A stretch of 64,000 nucleotides of DNA, taken from contig NW_002060946.1 of NCBI RefSeq assembly GCF_000150275.1, positions 7,670,829-7,734,828 of the forward strand, read 5' to 3'. The DNA comes from Trichoplax adhaerens. Taxonomy: Eukaryota; Placozoa; Uniplacotomia; Trichoplacea; Trichoplacidae. This document shows positions 1 to 12,862 of the stretch, piece by piece. Under the pieces are notes generated by a model. That model made no database searches. It was not told the DNA's origin and saw only the letters and a list, made by a program, of their open reading frames with translations. How positions within the stretch are numbered: position 1 is the first letter of the stretch; each line of letters opens with the position of its first letter. The translations under genes and the position numbers were made by a program.

Positions 1-1181
1 AGCTAAATAGGCGTACCGTTGAAGCAGTCATGATGCAATTACGCAATTAGAAGCAATAAATTTACACAAATATAAGTGCAAAAATTTTCTTCAAATATTC
101 TAGTTTTAGACTATACACTCACTTGATAAGTTGCTTAAATTAATTCTAGATAAATAATGCCATATTAGTAAAATTTCGAACGGCTTTATAGCCATATAAT
201 TTTTATTTAAATCATTGATTTTCTTGCTAAATTAAATAAGTGCGCTTAATAAACAGTAACTGCTTATAAATTTTAAATTGCTTTATATTCTATAGATGGA
301 ATAGTAATTCATTCTCAGTGATTTTGTTACTTCTTTATAGATTTAATTACTTTAAAGCCTGTGGTTTAAGCGAATTTACAATCATAGCAGTATTTATAAA
401 ATCACTTATACGTTTAATAGATATGTCATTTAAGATCAATATTAATATTTACAGATTGAATTATTAACATTGGTTAAGAAGTCATAATCAAATAAGGGTC
501 GCAATCACAAATTCAAACTACCCAAATTTTCTACATTTGCGGGTAAATGATGAGAATAAAATGTTAAAAACCTATCTAAGTTTTCAATTTTAATCGTGCA
601 ATATGTTAATATATAAAGAAGTCTCGCTGACTAAAATTTTACTGCAACGCTTTGCCTCAACAATCTAAGGTTAAAAAATACTTAAAAGTAAACAGAAAAT
701 ATCGATTTTTTTAACTAATAATTGCGAAACTTCTATATCTCTATTTATATGTAGTATAAAATTGAAACTGACGATTATTAGAGATTCTTTTGAAATAGAA
801 ATCGAAATATACTTTGTTCTGACAACATGACCATACTTGTGCTTGTATAATAAAACAGTCTCACAAATAATTGTCTAAATCAAATAAGATTTTCTATAAG
901 ACTATTATTACAAGGTTTTAGGAATAGTAGAAAAATAATTAATTACTCAAGAATCTAGTTTAAAATCTAAAATATTCCGAGCTCAAAGTGAAGTGAAGTT
1001 TCTAATGTCAGCTCAACTCCGTAGTTCTCGAATACATTTTGTTAAATCCATTTATGACAACATTATTAACCACAATCAGACTTGAATCATCAAACAGGAT
1101 ACTTTTCCCGAATAGAAAATCGTAATCTTCCTCAATCCGCATCATTTAACTTAAGATATCACTACTTTTCTTTTCAGGTCC
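1..1181. other. Gene-free AT-rich stretch before the assembly gap
   Basis: I see no convincing coding region, RNA gene or repeat here on either strand. The last bases before the gap, about 1162-1177, are a pyrimidine-rich tract ending in CAG. This resembles a splice acceptor, so an exon could lie hidden in the gap. That is only a possibility. Confidence 0.5.
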
Positions 1182-1554
1182 NNNNNNNNNNNNNNNNNNN
1201 NNNNNNNNNNNNNNNNNNNNNNNNNNNNNNNNNNNNNNNNNNNNNNNNNNNNNNNNNNNNNNNNNNNNNNNNNNNNNNNNNNNNNNNNNNNNNNNNNNNN
1301 NNNNNNNNNNNNNNNNNNNNNNNNNNNNNNNNNNNNNNNNNNNNNNNNNNNNNNNNNNNNNNNNNNNNNNNNNNNNNNNNNNNNNNNNNNNNNNNNNNNN
1401 NNNNNNNNNNNNNNNNNNNNNNNNNNNNNNNNNNNNNNNNNNNNNNNNNNNNNNNNNNNNNNNNNNNNNNNNNNNNNNNNNNNNNNNNNNNNNNNNNNNN
1501 NNNNNNNNNNNNNNNNNNNNNNNNNNNNNNNNNNNNNNNNNNNNNNNNNNNNNN
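1182..1554. other. Assembly gap (373 N)
   Basis: This is an uninterrupted run of N. Any open reading frame drawn across it is an artefact. The gap size may be estimated rather than real. Confidence 0.99.
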
Positions 1555-3031
1555 TATATGTTAATTAGATGTTTGCTTATTAATACTGTAAATTAATTTT
1601 CTGAGAATTATTACAAAATGTAGATAAAATGTGGGGAATTTATTATGGATATAAGCTGCGATGTTGTATGTTCCTGGAATTGTCCACCAATCATAAATAT
1701 TGTACGACTATTTATGCGAATCTTACTACTATCGCTATTTCATTAGGTTGTAAAATTTCATTATGTTTGATGATAAGTAAATGGAACTAAAAAAAAAAAA
1801 TATTTAATACGTTTGTACAGTGCTTTATTCGTTTGTACTGGTATGAATTCATTTCTTTCATTTAGATTTAATCCATATAATAACTGTATAGAAATTAAAC
1901 AATTTGCGAAAAACTGACGTTATAGTATCTGATTGAATTACATAATTAGGCATCGAATAAGATTTTGTAAATATTAAGCAAAGAAATTATCCCAATAATT
2001 TAAAACCTAAATTTCAGGGCCTTCTTATTGATAATATTGTAAGCTCTAGTAAATGTTAAATTTTATATTTGGAAAATGATAATAGCTTTTATTTCTGCTT
2101 TCAATAGTATCATTATCAGTTTACTGATTAGATTTACTGTCCATCGTATTTTAAAATATAGATTAGAAGGCGGTTGTAGTAGAATACTCCAGATTGCGTC
2201 TGCGTAGCTTAAAATTAAGGAATACGGTGATTTTTATCCGAATGATAAATAAACGTGCAAAGATTATGTACTGGGACGATGAATTAATTTCAAATCCGGA
2301 AATTATATCAAAAGTTATTATAGAGTATACGCGTATTTAGTGCCAAACTAATGGTCTTTACAGCTTACTCAGCATTATTTTTATTGAAATTTGTATTCAT
2401 ATTACTGTAAATAACTCGTAAAGTTAGAGATCATTCAGTGAAAGATTAAATATTGGCAATTCGTACGTTTTGTATAAAAATGAAGTCTGTCATACAGGAA
2501 AACATTTATTGTTCTTTATGTAAAGGTCACGGCCTTCGTAATTGGACGTAACTTTACCTCTATTATATGTTGAATACTTGATGTTCTCTTAGTCTGCTTT
2601 GAAGGGCTTTCTCGATAAAAAAACTAATCAAATTTCTGTCTGCTTTTTCTTACCTAGTTTTGAACAATTATTACAGTATAAATGAGAACAATATTTAATT
2701 TTTCGTTTAAGTCAGAAATTTAAATCATGGTTTGATTCAAAATAATGATTTCAAAATTTCTTCAATAATATTAAAATTAAATGAAATTTTTACCGCAAGC
2801 TAATCATTTCTTTAAATGAAGTTTGTGTCTCGTTGCAACATAAATCATCGCATTAATAGTTTTCAACCCGAAACTGATTTAAAAATTGGGGAAACGACCA
2901 ATCAACAATTTATTAAGAAAAGCATGAGAGAGTCAGATTAAATAACTTATAAAATACATCAAGCTTCACTTCTAACATAATTCCTAATCATTAATACATT
3001 ATAAAAGTCTAAAAAGTAACCTTTAAAACAT
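1555..3031. other. Gene-free stretch
   Basis: No ORF of note, no splice-linked coding exons and no repeat shared with the rest of the window were found. There is an A-run at about 1789-1800. The right edge is set by the solo LTR that starts at 3032. Confidence 0.45.
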
Positions 3032-3447
3032 TGTAAGACAGTGTAATATTGTATTCTAAGTTGATGATATATCTAGTAATGTCTACCGTAGGTGTTGTGT
3101 TCAACATGTGATAGATATACTCGTTAGTAGCTTAAGTATTAAATATAGCTAGCTTAGTAGCTGTAATCCTTTTGAAGAGGAGCGCTACATTGCTCACACT
3201 AGAGCTTCACGTGAAAGGTGTAAACTAGCCTGTATTTGAGATGCTAATACCGAAGTGTGTAGTAAGTAAGGTGCTAAGACTGTAAACGCGAAAAGGTATA
3301 TAAGCGAGTAGTTTAGTATAGTAAGTTAGTTCTTTCTCGTTAGAGGTCCTCAGCTAATCGATTACGTTGTATCTTCGTAAAGGAGGTTTTGTTCAATAAA
3401 TCTTAATTTTCCAAAGTTTTGAAGATTCTTGATCTATCAACCTCACA
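3032..3447 (+). mobile_element. Solo LTR, 416 bp, TSD AACAT
   Basis: The element begins TGTAAGACAG and ends CAACCTCACA (TG...CA, with TGT/ACA termini). It is flanked by identical 5-bp duplications AACAT at 3027-3031 and 3448-3452, the signature of integrase-mediated retrotransposon insertion. Inside, a TATATAA box lies at 3297-3303 and an AATAAA signal at 3395-3400, in the order and spacing expected of U3-R-U5 on the + strand. No TGG-type primer-binding site follows the right end and no gag/pol ORF is nearby, so this is a solo LTR left by recombination. Superfamily (Gypsy, BEL or Copia) cannot be told from the LTR. The LTR at 8852-9268 has almost the same length and signal spacing. Confidence 0.85.
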
Positions 3448-4432
3448 AACATCAAAATTTTTAGCCTTAAAAATAACACTCTAACTACTTAACAATCAAC
3501 ACAACCTCTACCATTTGCCATCTTACTTTCTATTTTCTCAACTAAACTTTCCTAATGTAACTTTCATGTCACGTCAAAAAATTCCAAAGTTTCAAATTCA
3601 CAACAAAAAGTTTGAATTCCAAAAATCAACTCTTGCAACTTTTTCTAAAATTAAAATCCAAAAATTTTACATGACTACTATGATTACTTTTCTTACATTA
3701 GTATTGACAATTGATGTTTTAGCTTGAAGATGTACGGTAACTGTACGATTTTAACCTACACTACAGCACTATACTGTCATGCTACAAATCTCCTATCTCT
3801 ATGGATGGGGTTTTCTTACTGAGTCAAATTCATTTACAATCCTAATAGACCATCAAACGCCCTTTGTTTAGATTAGGCAATTGGTCTTAGGTAATTCCTA
3901 TAGTAATCTGTACTATACTTTGTAAAATAGTCTAGAAGAAAATATGGTGACGTCATGATTTGGCAGGGTAAAACTTAAAGATACCATCGCTTTCTAGGTA
4001 TTTTCTATAGTTAATTAGCGTAACGAATTTCATGTTTTACTTATTACTTGATAAGAATATTAAGCATTCAATATGGAAACTGCTGATCGTGTGTAAATAT
4101 CAAGATTACTAATACACCACATATTGGATTTGATATTCAAATTCCATAATTGAATATTAATATCTATAAATTGCGTTAGTGTTAATAATTTGAAAACTTC
4201 ATGGCTTGTTGAATCGAACGAAAGAGTTAATGTAAAACGTAATATCGGTACAAAATTTTTAACCATTGTAGCTGCATCTAAGGGTTTATCATTGGCAAGT
4301 TTTTAAGTGACGATTATACGAAAGAATCTTACTTATTGAAGTAATATCTTAAAGTCTAATAAATACTTTCTCAGTTTCATAAGTCGAAATAGGATTACAG
4401 ATAACCGCTTCTCTCATAGATAATTATACCCT
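3448..4432. other. Gene-free stretch between two solo LTRs
   Basis: The short frames here (for example 3515-3727, which opens at TTG and is rich in low-complexity Lys/Phe codons) show no family resemblance and no splice context. I see nothing else that can be supported. Confidence 0.45.
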
Positions 4433-4874
4433 TGTCACAAACCAGCTTCGTGACAAGGATAACGTAAAACTAATCTCTAAATTACTATAGTCTTCCGGAA
4501 TTCAGTATCCCTTAACTACCTCACAAGAATTTAGACGCCTTTGATTCTACGTTAAAATAACTATACAATTGAGAACTGCTTTATTCAACTATCTGACGGG
4601 CTTATATACCCTTCTACAGCAGCTAACATTCACAAGTCATCTTATAAAAATACTTAGGTGAGAACATCTACTAACTAGTTCTTCACAGTCGGACTACAAT
4701 ATGTCCATTCACGGAATCATTTTAGTGCACATTACAGCACAGCATTAAATTTACTGTAACACATTCATAATTAGAGTAATTCATATTGTAGGTAACTAGT
4801 TGTAATATATTATCACTATAACATATTAACCAAATTTAGATAGCTATTTCTTCACGGTAGTTCGTACCGTGACA
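4433..4874 (-). mobile_element. Solo LTR, 442 bp, TSD ACCCT
   Basis: The element starts TGTCACAAACC and ends GTACCGTGACA on the + strand. It is flanked by ACCCT at 4428-4432 and 4875-4879. On the minus strand it carries a TATATAAG box (complement of 4601-4608) and an AATAAA signal (complement of 4580-4585), so it reads right to left. Its minus-strand 3' part (GACGCCT... to ...TTTGTGACA) resembles the 3' end of the ~630-bp LTR-A family elsewhere in the window, while the rest is diverged. It is probably a related but distinct family. No internal region was found. Confidence 0.78.
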
Positions 4875-6125
4875 ACCCTGTATAAAGTTTTCTTTCCCAG
4901 GAAAGGTTTTAATTCAATTGCTATTGTAATTATAACAGATACAATAAATGATTTCTATTCCCTGATTTGTAATTTCTGCCGTAATTGTACATCGTCAGTA
5001 ATTGAACCAGGGATAGAAATTTTTATTTAAAGTGTACAAAATACGATATTATTTGACGTTGCCATGATGATATTTCAGTATATAAAGAGGTTAGCTAAAT
5101 ATCTAGTACTTGTTATCAAGTAAAATTGCTTAGGGCTGTTCCATTCGCCATATAAATGTTTTAATAGAGGCATCTTCATAATGAACAATGCAGTATTCAT
5201 ACTTGCGCAAGAAATACCTCATTTAGTCCATAAAGCTATTTTTTTTCTGTTCACTATCTGATCGCGTATAATATATTTTAATTAATAAATATAAAGCTTT
5301 CCATATATACTAAACTTACCAATTAACAGTTCTGTGAGTTTTACCGTGCTATACAGGTACCGTATAAGGCGTTTTAAAGTATACTAATATAAAACAATAT
5401 TTTTGAATTAATGAATTGTATAGGTTAGCTTAAGATGAAACATTCATATGCAAATTAAAGAATTTTCGATATAAGGGTTAATTGTATGATAAAATTTCTA
5501 CGATAATCGATAAAAGGCTACTTTGATTATCATATTGAGGGCCGAATTCACCTTATTAATAATATATTGAGAGAGCTCCTTTATTTACAACTTTGGTGCT
5601 CTACAATAGGCTACAATTTGAGGCTCATAAGAATCCTAATGAAATTGTTATATAAGTTGCAGGAAATTATTAGTGTTTAAAAGAACTCAAATCTTCCCGT
5701 AATTGTTGCTTATTTCTAAGAGTATCGAATTATTTGATATATAATACTACGTTTGTCATAATCCAGTTTTCTGGCGGTCTACGTATATAGGTTACAGCCA
5801 AAACCCGAAGTTGGCCAATATTTACAATATAAAACATTATTGACCATTAACCGCGTGGTTTATTAATTTATTTTGAAATCTTGACCAATAAACAGTATAA
5901 TTTTTGTTTGAATAGTGAACAAAGATAGCCAATTAAATTCTGTAGGATAACCTATAAAAGTAACGCGAGCTGTTGTTAGGGTACAATTTATGCAACTTTG
6001 CTAAGGATCGTTCTAGTTTGCAACAAAGCGAGACAAGTTTCAATCCATTTATATTTGCTGATTAATCTTTCTTCCATTTTGTATTTTGTACTAACATTTA
6101 ATCATTTAGTTAGTTATTATTTGCA
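4875..6125. other. Stretch without an intact gene upstream of the transposase remnant
   Basis: No coding signal is visible. The last ~200 bases before 6126 may be the 5' untranslated part or terminal region of the degraded transposon whose ORF starts at 6126, but I could not define a terminal inverted repeat. Confidence 0.4.
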
Positions 6126-6530
6126 ATGGCATCGAATAATGATATGAAAAGGAAATTCGATGGAGAGCTCTTAAAGCAGTCGAATACGAAAGGTAGCAAC
6201 TCCAAAATTTTCACTCTCGATAAGTATAAAGCTCTAATCGAAGAAGTGAAAGCAGCTAAGCCGACAAATAAGAAGACTTCAACGGAATATCGTCGCTTGG
6301 CTCGCTTTGATGTCATCCAAGTTGGAGAGTTAGAAAAATTGATAGAGCCTGTCAAGAAGGACCAAAATATCTGGTACTTCTTGTATACAGATGAAACATT
6401 TGACATCATACATGAAATACACTTGAGGGTTGGTCACGGTGGAAGAAACCGCATGGTAAAAGAATTGAACGTCAAATATAAAAATTTTACGAAAGAAATA
6501 ATTATGCTGTACATCTGTTTTCTAAAATAA
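6126..6530 (+). pseudogene. N-terminal fragment of a GINGER2/KRBA2-like integrase-type transposase
   Basis: This 134-codon ATG-started frame has a Lys-rich N-terminus and then the block ARFDVIQVGELEKLIEPV, followed by an LFDI-like segment (ETFDIIHEIHLRVGHGGRNR) and KELNVKYKNFTKEI. That order matches the region ahead of, and including, the first half of the H2C2 zinc-binding domain of integrase-like transposases of the GINGER2 type, known in vertebrates as domesticated KRBA2/SCAND3-like genes. The two His of H2C2 are present (HEIH...GHGG). The frame stops just where the CxxC half should follow, and no DDE catalytic core is found downstream. Family B repeat sequence begins at about 6522, so the ORF was probably cut by that insertion. 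The assignment is by motif recall, without a database search. Confidence 0.65.
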
Positions 6531-7467
6531 GGGCTTTGTTGAATCTTATACAAAGATTAACTACACGTGGCTCTACTCTAGCCGAATACTACTACTATAG
6601 ATTTCTATAACGAACTAACAGAATAATCTAAAGTTGCATTAACAATAGAGGTTGTTAATTAATTATCTTATATGAAGTCCTTAATGGCAATATTCATAAT
6701 AATTCCTATAACTTTAAAAGGATAGTTCTATTTTATGTGCATGTTACGATGCGTAAGCTCGTCCTAATGAAGATTCCTTTTTAGTTCGTTAGTCGGTTAG
6801 ATAGTCAACTAGTTTTTCAATTGATATTTAGTTGTAAAGACTATAATCTTGGGTGCCAAGATTCCTTCAGTAATAAATGATAGTAAATCTCTGACTATCT
6901 CGTCTACATCATCTGTGACGCTATAATTATACCATAATATTCGGTCGTTGGAACTGAATTATTTGGTGATATAGCTAATCTCGCGTCTTTAAGTTAGTAA
7001 GTGGCGTTCTCCGCAAGGATTGGCGTGTGTAGACTACTTTGTCACTAGTGGTGTGTGACATGCATGCTTTTATACTTTTCGTAGCATTCGCAGTTACAAT
7101 CCGTAACGCAACCTTTTAACTTATATTACAAATAGTTAAATTATTCTTAGTAACACTATTCTACTGCGAACCATCATTAATCCAATATGGATACGACAAC
7201 AGTACTTACGTAGACATTATTCACACCAGCCAAAGTACAATGAATTAACCATATCCTAATATCTGATTTACAGTTCTATTTTACCTATAGCCTTATTAGT
7301 AACTCAGCACCTCACTGTATATAGTCATCTGTACTCTAGCATAGAGTCTATACCACTACAGTCTATAGTTATAGCTACCAAATATCTCTTAGGATAAATA
7401 TCTACCGTACATTATACTATACATGGCTAACAGTCTACATTCACAATACTAGTTACATTACAATAGG
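6522..7467 (+). repeat. Dispersed repeat family B, copy 1 (carries a nested insertion)
   Basis: Sequence 6522-6639 plus 7061-7467 matches, inverted, the copy at 21479-21998. Shared blocks include CTCTACTCTAGCCGAATAC, CATTAATCCAATATGGATAC and the right end GGCTAACAGTCTACA...ACTAGTTACATTACA. Once the nested 421-bp insert is removed the length is about 525 bp, against about 520 bp for copy 2. Shorter copies lie at 39065-39450 and 44712-44950. Read on the minus strand it begins TGTAATGTAACTAG, which recalls an LTR start, but I could not find a matching target duplication. The element class is undetermined. Confidence 0.7.
6640..7060. mobile_element. LTR-like insertion nested in repeat B, 421 bp, TSD TGCAT
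   Basis: This segment is missing from the other near-full-length copy of repeat B (21479-21998). It is bracketed by TGCAT at 6635-6639 and 7061-7065. It ends GTGTGTGACA and begins TAACAATAG, so one terminus departs from TG...CA by one base, perhaps a G-to-A change. Length and 5-bp duplication fit a solo LTR like those at 3032 and 8852, but there is no clear TATA/AATAAA pair at the expected spacing. Class is therefore less certain than the insertion itself. Confidence 0.6.
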
Positions 7468-8851
7468 CTATTAAGATCTGGCGAAAATATACTACAATAA
7501 ATTCTATTATATAATAGCAAGAGCTACGCTTTTCTTTTCATTTTTTTATGAAGCAGCTCCAGGAACTACTCTTCTTAATCAAAGTCTTAAAATCAATAGC
7601 CCATACGGTATTATAATCTGTAGAACAGTTTTATTCAGTGAACTTATGTTGAGAAGGAAATTTGCATGGCTGCCGTACCATAATTTCCATACGATAACTT
7701 ATCTGGGAATGTGTTGATATTAATTTATTCATGACGTTACGCATACTTTAATAGATAATTGCATAATTTGACGATGTTATCTACGTATTGATAATCAATA
7801 TTTAGGTAGATTGGCTATAAATAAACTGGTTTTTTAATTAAATTTGGTTTCAGTTTTGTATTAGAGAGACTAGTGATGTATATGTTGCTCCTACCGATGA
7901 GAGATCCTCAGTATTTGGAGTTATACAGTTAGTAAATGCCGGTTAACAAACCTGACTTTAGCCTCGTAGCTTTAGTTTTTCGTAGTAGTTTAGCTTTTTC
8001 TTGCTACAAATTTCTATTTCTAACAACCCCCAAACCGCTATTTGATTAATATCATCAGGTTTATAGTCAATAAATGCACTTGCGAATGAATGATGTCTTA
8101 ACTGAGAAATACCAAGTCACTTATTTGATTAAGTGATGAATTATAACCACGATACGATCATCATATTTTCTTACATTATAGCGCTCAAATACTGCAAACA
8201 TCAATGTTTCTATAAATACGAATTGCAAATAAGATAGTACTTTTACAGGCTATCTACGCTCTTCCGATATCATTTATTCTCTTCATAGCTATTTCGGCAT
8301 GCAAGATTGATTGGTAATTTTATTAGCTTGATCAGCTAGTCATTTTACAAAGTACTTAATCGCATTTCTATAGCTACCATATACGTGCTACAGTAATTCT
8401 TTCTTGAGATGTTATCAGACATTGCGGATCATTTATTACAGTTGATCAAAAGCATTTAGTGAAATGATTACTAAAAAAGTTATTTATCTGTAAAACGATT
8501 TCTTTGTTGACAATATTACTTCAAATTGCTAGCCATATCTAGTGATATATACTGTCCTTACGTGCTTTTTCTAAACCTTTAATGACCTTGGAAATGAAAT
8601 CGAATTAGTAAAGCTCTATTTTTCGTTCATATCTATGCGGCTATAATTATTACTGCAGGATTGAGCTGCAAAGAGAATTATTCCTGAAGGTAGTTATGAT
8701 TCTACATGTTTTATATATTTTCCAAATAATCTGTTTATACTTGCAACGACGTTTTATTACTGTACTAGTTAATGATTTCTCTGACTTAGACTTCAATTTT
8801 GCTTAGAAGTAATGATCGTTTATAATTTCCTTTGAAGTTATTGTACTATAT
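7468..8851. other. Gene-free stretch
   Basis: No coding, RNA or repeat feature could be supported on either strand between repeat B and the solo LTR that begins at 8852. Confidence 0.4.
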
Positions 8852-9268
8852 TGTAGTGCAGCCCAAATATAGCTTAAGATTATATACAGTATGTGTGAAT
8901 ATCGTGCATGACGTAATTACTAGGCTAATTAAGATAGATACCCTTGTATAGGTGCTAGATCGTAGAGTGAGATTAAATATGTGAGGATTTGTATTAGTAA
9001 TTGCAATACGGATTGTAAAAGTTATTAGTCATACTGTTTGGCACCTCCAGGTACGCTAGAGGTGTGATGTTAGCCTTATTAAGGTAGATAATGATTTATG
9101 TGTCACGAAGATACTCTGTACATAATTGTATATAAGCAGGAGATTTTATCTCCGAAGACAGAGTAGCCATAGATAATCTAGTCCTTGGTAGAAGACGTAA
9201 TTATTGTAATAAAGTGATTTTCCTTCAAGTTGTGGAAGTCGTTGCGTTTCGATAGACACTTTATTACA
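8852..9268 (+). mobile_element. Solo LTR, 417 bp, TSD TATAT
   Basis: The element starts TGTAGTGCAGCC and ends CACTTTATTACA. The flanks are TATAT at 8847-8851 and 9269-9273. TATATAAGC occurs at about 9129-9137 and AATAAA at 9208-9213, closely matching the internal spacing of the 416-bp LTR at 3032-3447. The regions after AATAAA are also alike (ATTTTCC...AAGTT...GAAG). The two look like members of one superfamily or sister subfamilies. TATAT is a low-complexity duplication in AT-rich DNA, so it carries less weight than the others. No internal region was found. Confidence 0.75.
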
Positions 9269-12200
9269 TATATTAATGCAATGAGAGTACAATATTTTGT
9301 GAAATGTTGAAATTGATGAATTAAAGTCTTATTGTTATGCTTTAGCTATTATAGTAAAAGCTTTTGTAATGAGATAAAAATACTTCTATAAAGCGAATGC
9401 CAAAATTAAATATTCAATTGCGCTACCATCAATAATATTTATATTTTTAGATTATTTAACGCGATATTATTATTGCGCATTGATAATAACTGGTAACCTT
9501 GAAGGACTATTAATATCTTTTAAGAAAGCTATCGATTTTAAAATTAGGGTAATTTTTATAACTATTACTATATTAAAGAGTTCGAAAAGTTATGTTGGTG
9601 CTAGGATGAATAAAATTGTTCTAACAATACAGGAATGAAACTCTAAGGAGGGCAAATGGGTAACGGTGATTGTTGCCTTACATGTATTCACCAAAAGTCA
9701 GCAGGCACTCGACTGAATAGTTTTCTTCACTTAGCATACAGTAATATATACTTTACGAACTTTTACTTGACTTAAATGCTTAAGACTTATGTAGTTTAAC
9801 TTTTAATAATTGAATTCGTACGGTCTTGATTTATAAGTTTAAAGATGCAAGTTTTATTAGATCTTACGTGATAAATTGTGAGTCATAACCTTAATATAGG
9901 GACTGCACTGTTTAGAATCATATGTTCGAAATATGAACAATATTAAACAAAGCAATGATCATTATAAAAAGTGGACATTTAAAGCGGAATCCATTTTATA
10001 ATTTGCAAGTTACTTGCTGACATTAAATAAGTAATAGGAGAAAAAGAAAAATCTAATAGCTGCTGTTTTATGATAATTGTCTTAGTCTATCGGGTTTCAA
10101 TTTATTAAAATTATTTTCAATTCAATTAAAGTTACTGTCAACGAATTAAGTAAATAAAATCTTATATGTAACGAATTAAATCATTTAAATGCTAATATGG
10201 CGATGAACTAAAAGTTTATAACAGAATTAAAACCTAGGCTAAGCCGTTACCATTTTTAGCAAAACTCGTATGTTTTGGGTAATAATTAGCCGAATTTTGA
10301 GGTATTAGTACTGCTTGTAATTTCACGTTGCAGTGTATTTGTGGAATGATAAAATAAGCTGCTGGTTTTTGGTCAATCGCCATACTATAAATTACAAGGA
10401 TTTGTGTATTTTATATATAATGAACAACTAATGTCGAAACTAATTCAATAAAGGAGTTACTACATGATGAATACGTATACTGTATTAGAAATATATTCTG
10501 GATAGGCATTATATAAATCCAAAAAATATTCCAGATAATTCATGATATACTCGATACGAATACAAGTAAAAATTTCTTAAAGCTATCATTTTAGATTTTC
10601 TATCTTAAATTAATTTAGGAAATAAAATATCTTGTATACAGCTCATTAAATTTCAAAAACTTCTTAAAAACCCTTCAACGTATGTTGTAGTCTCAGCTAA
10701 TTATAGTAGTTATTGAAGTACGCTAGCATTAAGAAGCAGAATAGTCTACTAATTAGGTAATTTCATGATTGCTGATGATGATACGGTGTACTTATACTAT
10801 TCGTGCTATGTGTTTATAAGGCCGCAGTAGTCGACTATATAAGGTGATGTTTTTATGTAATGTCTTAATATAGCTGTTAGATAATATGGAATTATTATCG
10901 TGGAGACGAACCTGATTATTCGGTTTATCATAACCATTTTCGACTGTTATTATGAGGTACGAAAAGGGGAGTCTTCTCTTGTCGAGCGTTCTATCTGTAA
11001 ACGGATACTTTTAAGATTAAACACGGCGTTTGCCTGATCTTGTATTAGGTTAGAGATTTGCTTCCTTTTAGTAATTCAGATTTTGAGATAGACAATTGCA
11101 AACTTGAGGGGTTATAAAACCCAGCACTTCAGCCTGAAATTTTCTACGTAACTATATTCTACTCTTAAATATAGACATGTTGTATTGCTCTTATATTTAG
11201 ACAGATCTACAGTCCGCTTATTCTACGTTCATATATGGACTACTGTATTTAGTTATTACGGTACTCGCTGTTTTCTACAATCATCTGCTATTTGGAACCT
11301 GTTACGGTATATGTTGTATCTAATTCCACAATCCTATTCTCTGCATATGCTCTATCTTTAAAACTATAAATACCGGCAATTTCTACCTAAGAGTTCGTTA
11401 GCCTCCCAGTTAGTCTTCTAGTTAGTCTCTCACAGTCTGATACTACTACTCGTTACTCACGACAGCTTGCACGCTGATCTACCGTAACTACCTCACTGTA
11501 CTTCACATTACTAACCTACTATAAAGCATAACTTTTATAAACCCTTTGGTGTAATAATTGTAAATGGCGACTAAATCTCAATCCTCTGAGATATTGAACC
11601 CTCCATCACAGTTATAATTTTAAAAACAACTAAAAAATTGTCAATTTTAAAGGGGTAGAATCGATAAGTCCATCCAAAAGATGACAACAGAGTAAAAGTT
11701 AGATAATTATAATGAACAATGAGAATCTGCAATTACCTGCAGACTATAAGGATGGACAGCACTAAATTATACTCAAATGATTTAATTTGCAAAACTGAAA
11801 ATAAATAAATTTAGTAGAATTCGTAGTTCAGAGATGAATAGAAGACTTTTAAAAATAGGTAAGAATTGATATAGAGTTATATACTTCAATCATTATTTGA
11901 GCAAATAATTACAAGAATTATACTGCAAGTCGTTATCAAGAGATACCTTACAGTAAAAATTACTAGTTTCCGTCAAATTTAATCCTTTTGTACTCGGTAG
12001 TTGAGAACACACGGTAATTCTCATAGAATTTAATCACGATATTTAGAGATAGCTAGCATGTGGGCATTATCAGTAATGAATACTCGTATGTATGTATGAT
12101 TTAATAGTAAATTTATACAATTTTTGTTAACGAAGGTAGCGTAAAAATTAAATAATTCTTTTCTAGAATTTTTCCTTACTAGCAATTATATAGACTTATT

Positions 12201-12862
12201 TCTAAGGCTTACGATTATACTTTACATTTTATTCGTTGATAGAACTACGTGCGTAATTTACCTTTACTTTACCCAAAGCCATATAGGCTGATTACATATT
12301 ACCATATATGATAAAGGGAATTTTAATACTACTTGGGACTTTTAAGTTGACGTCAGCATTTATAATAAAGCATTCATGGTACCTACCTTTACCTTATTTT
12401 TTATGATATGTCATTTTTATAGAAGGTGATAAAAATCTAAACCTATTCAAAAGATTTTATTACAGTAAGTAACTATTTAATATTGCAATCTTAAGGAATA
12501 GAATAAATTATTATGGCGCATATTACGTATTATTACTTTAGTATTAAACAGTGAACATAAAGATCACTATACAGTAAATAATTAGAAGTTGAACTAGCCT
12601 ATAGTTTTTTAACGATTTATCAATTGATTATAGTAATATCAATCACAACTGAAGTATTGTTCAATTCTTTAATTTTTGTTATGCAATAAACGAAAACGTT
12701 TTATAGGATTTATATAATTGCACTAATTCGTAACTTAGGATAATTATAGATAGATACGGTTACTGCTGATTTATAAGACGAAATATTTTTTAGCGATATG
12801 TAGACTTTATTACGAGTAATAGGCTATCAGGCAAACTAAATCAGCAAGCTAATGTTGGTTGT
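9269..12862. other. Gene-free stretch of 3.6 kb
   Basis: No ORF of interest, no splice-linked exons and no delimited repeat were recognised. A TATATAAGG string near 10836 and a TTATAAAA string near 11115 recall LTR promoters, but I found no matching ends or target duplications, so no element is called. Confidence 0.4.

Noticed and set aside
1082-1564. 160-codon ORF
   Set aside because: It spans the N gap and is an artefact of reading through unknown bases.
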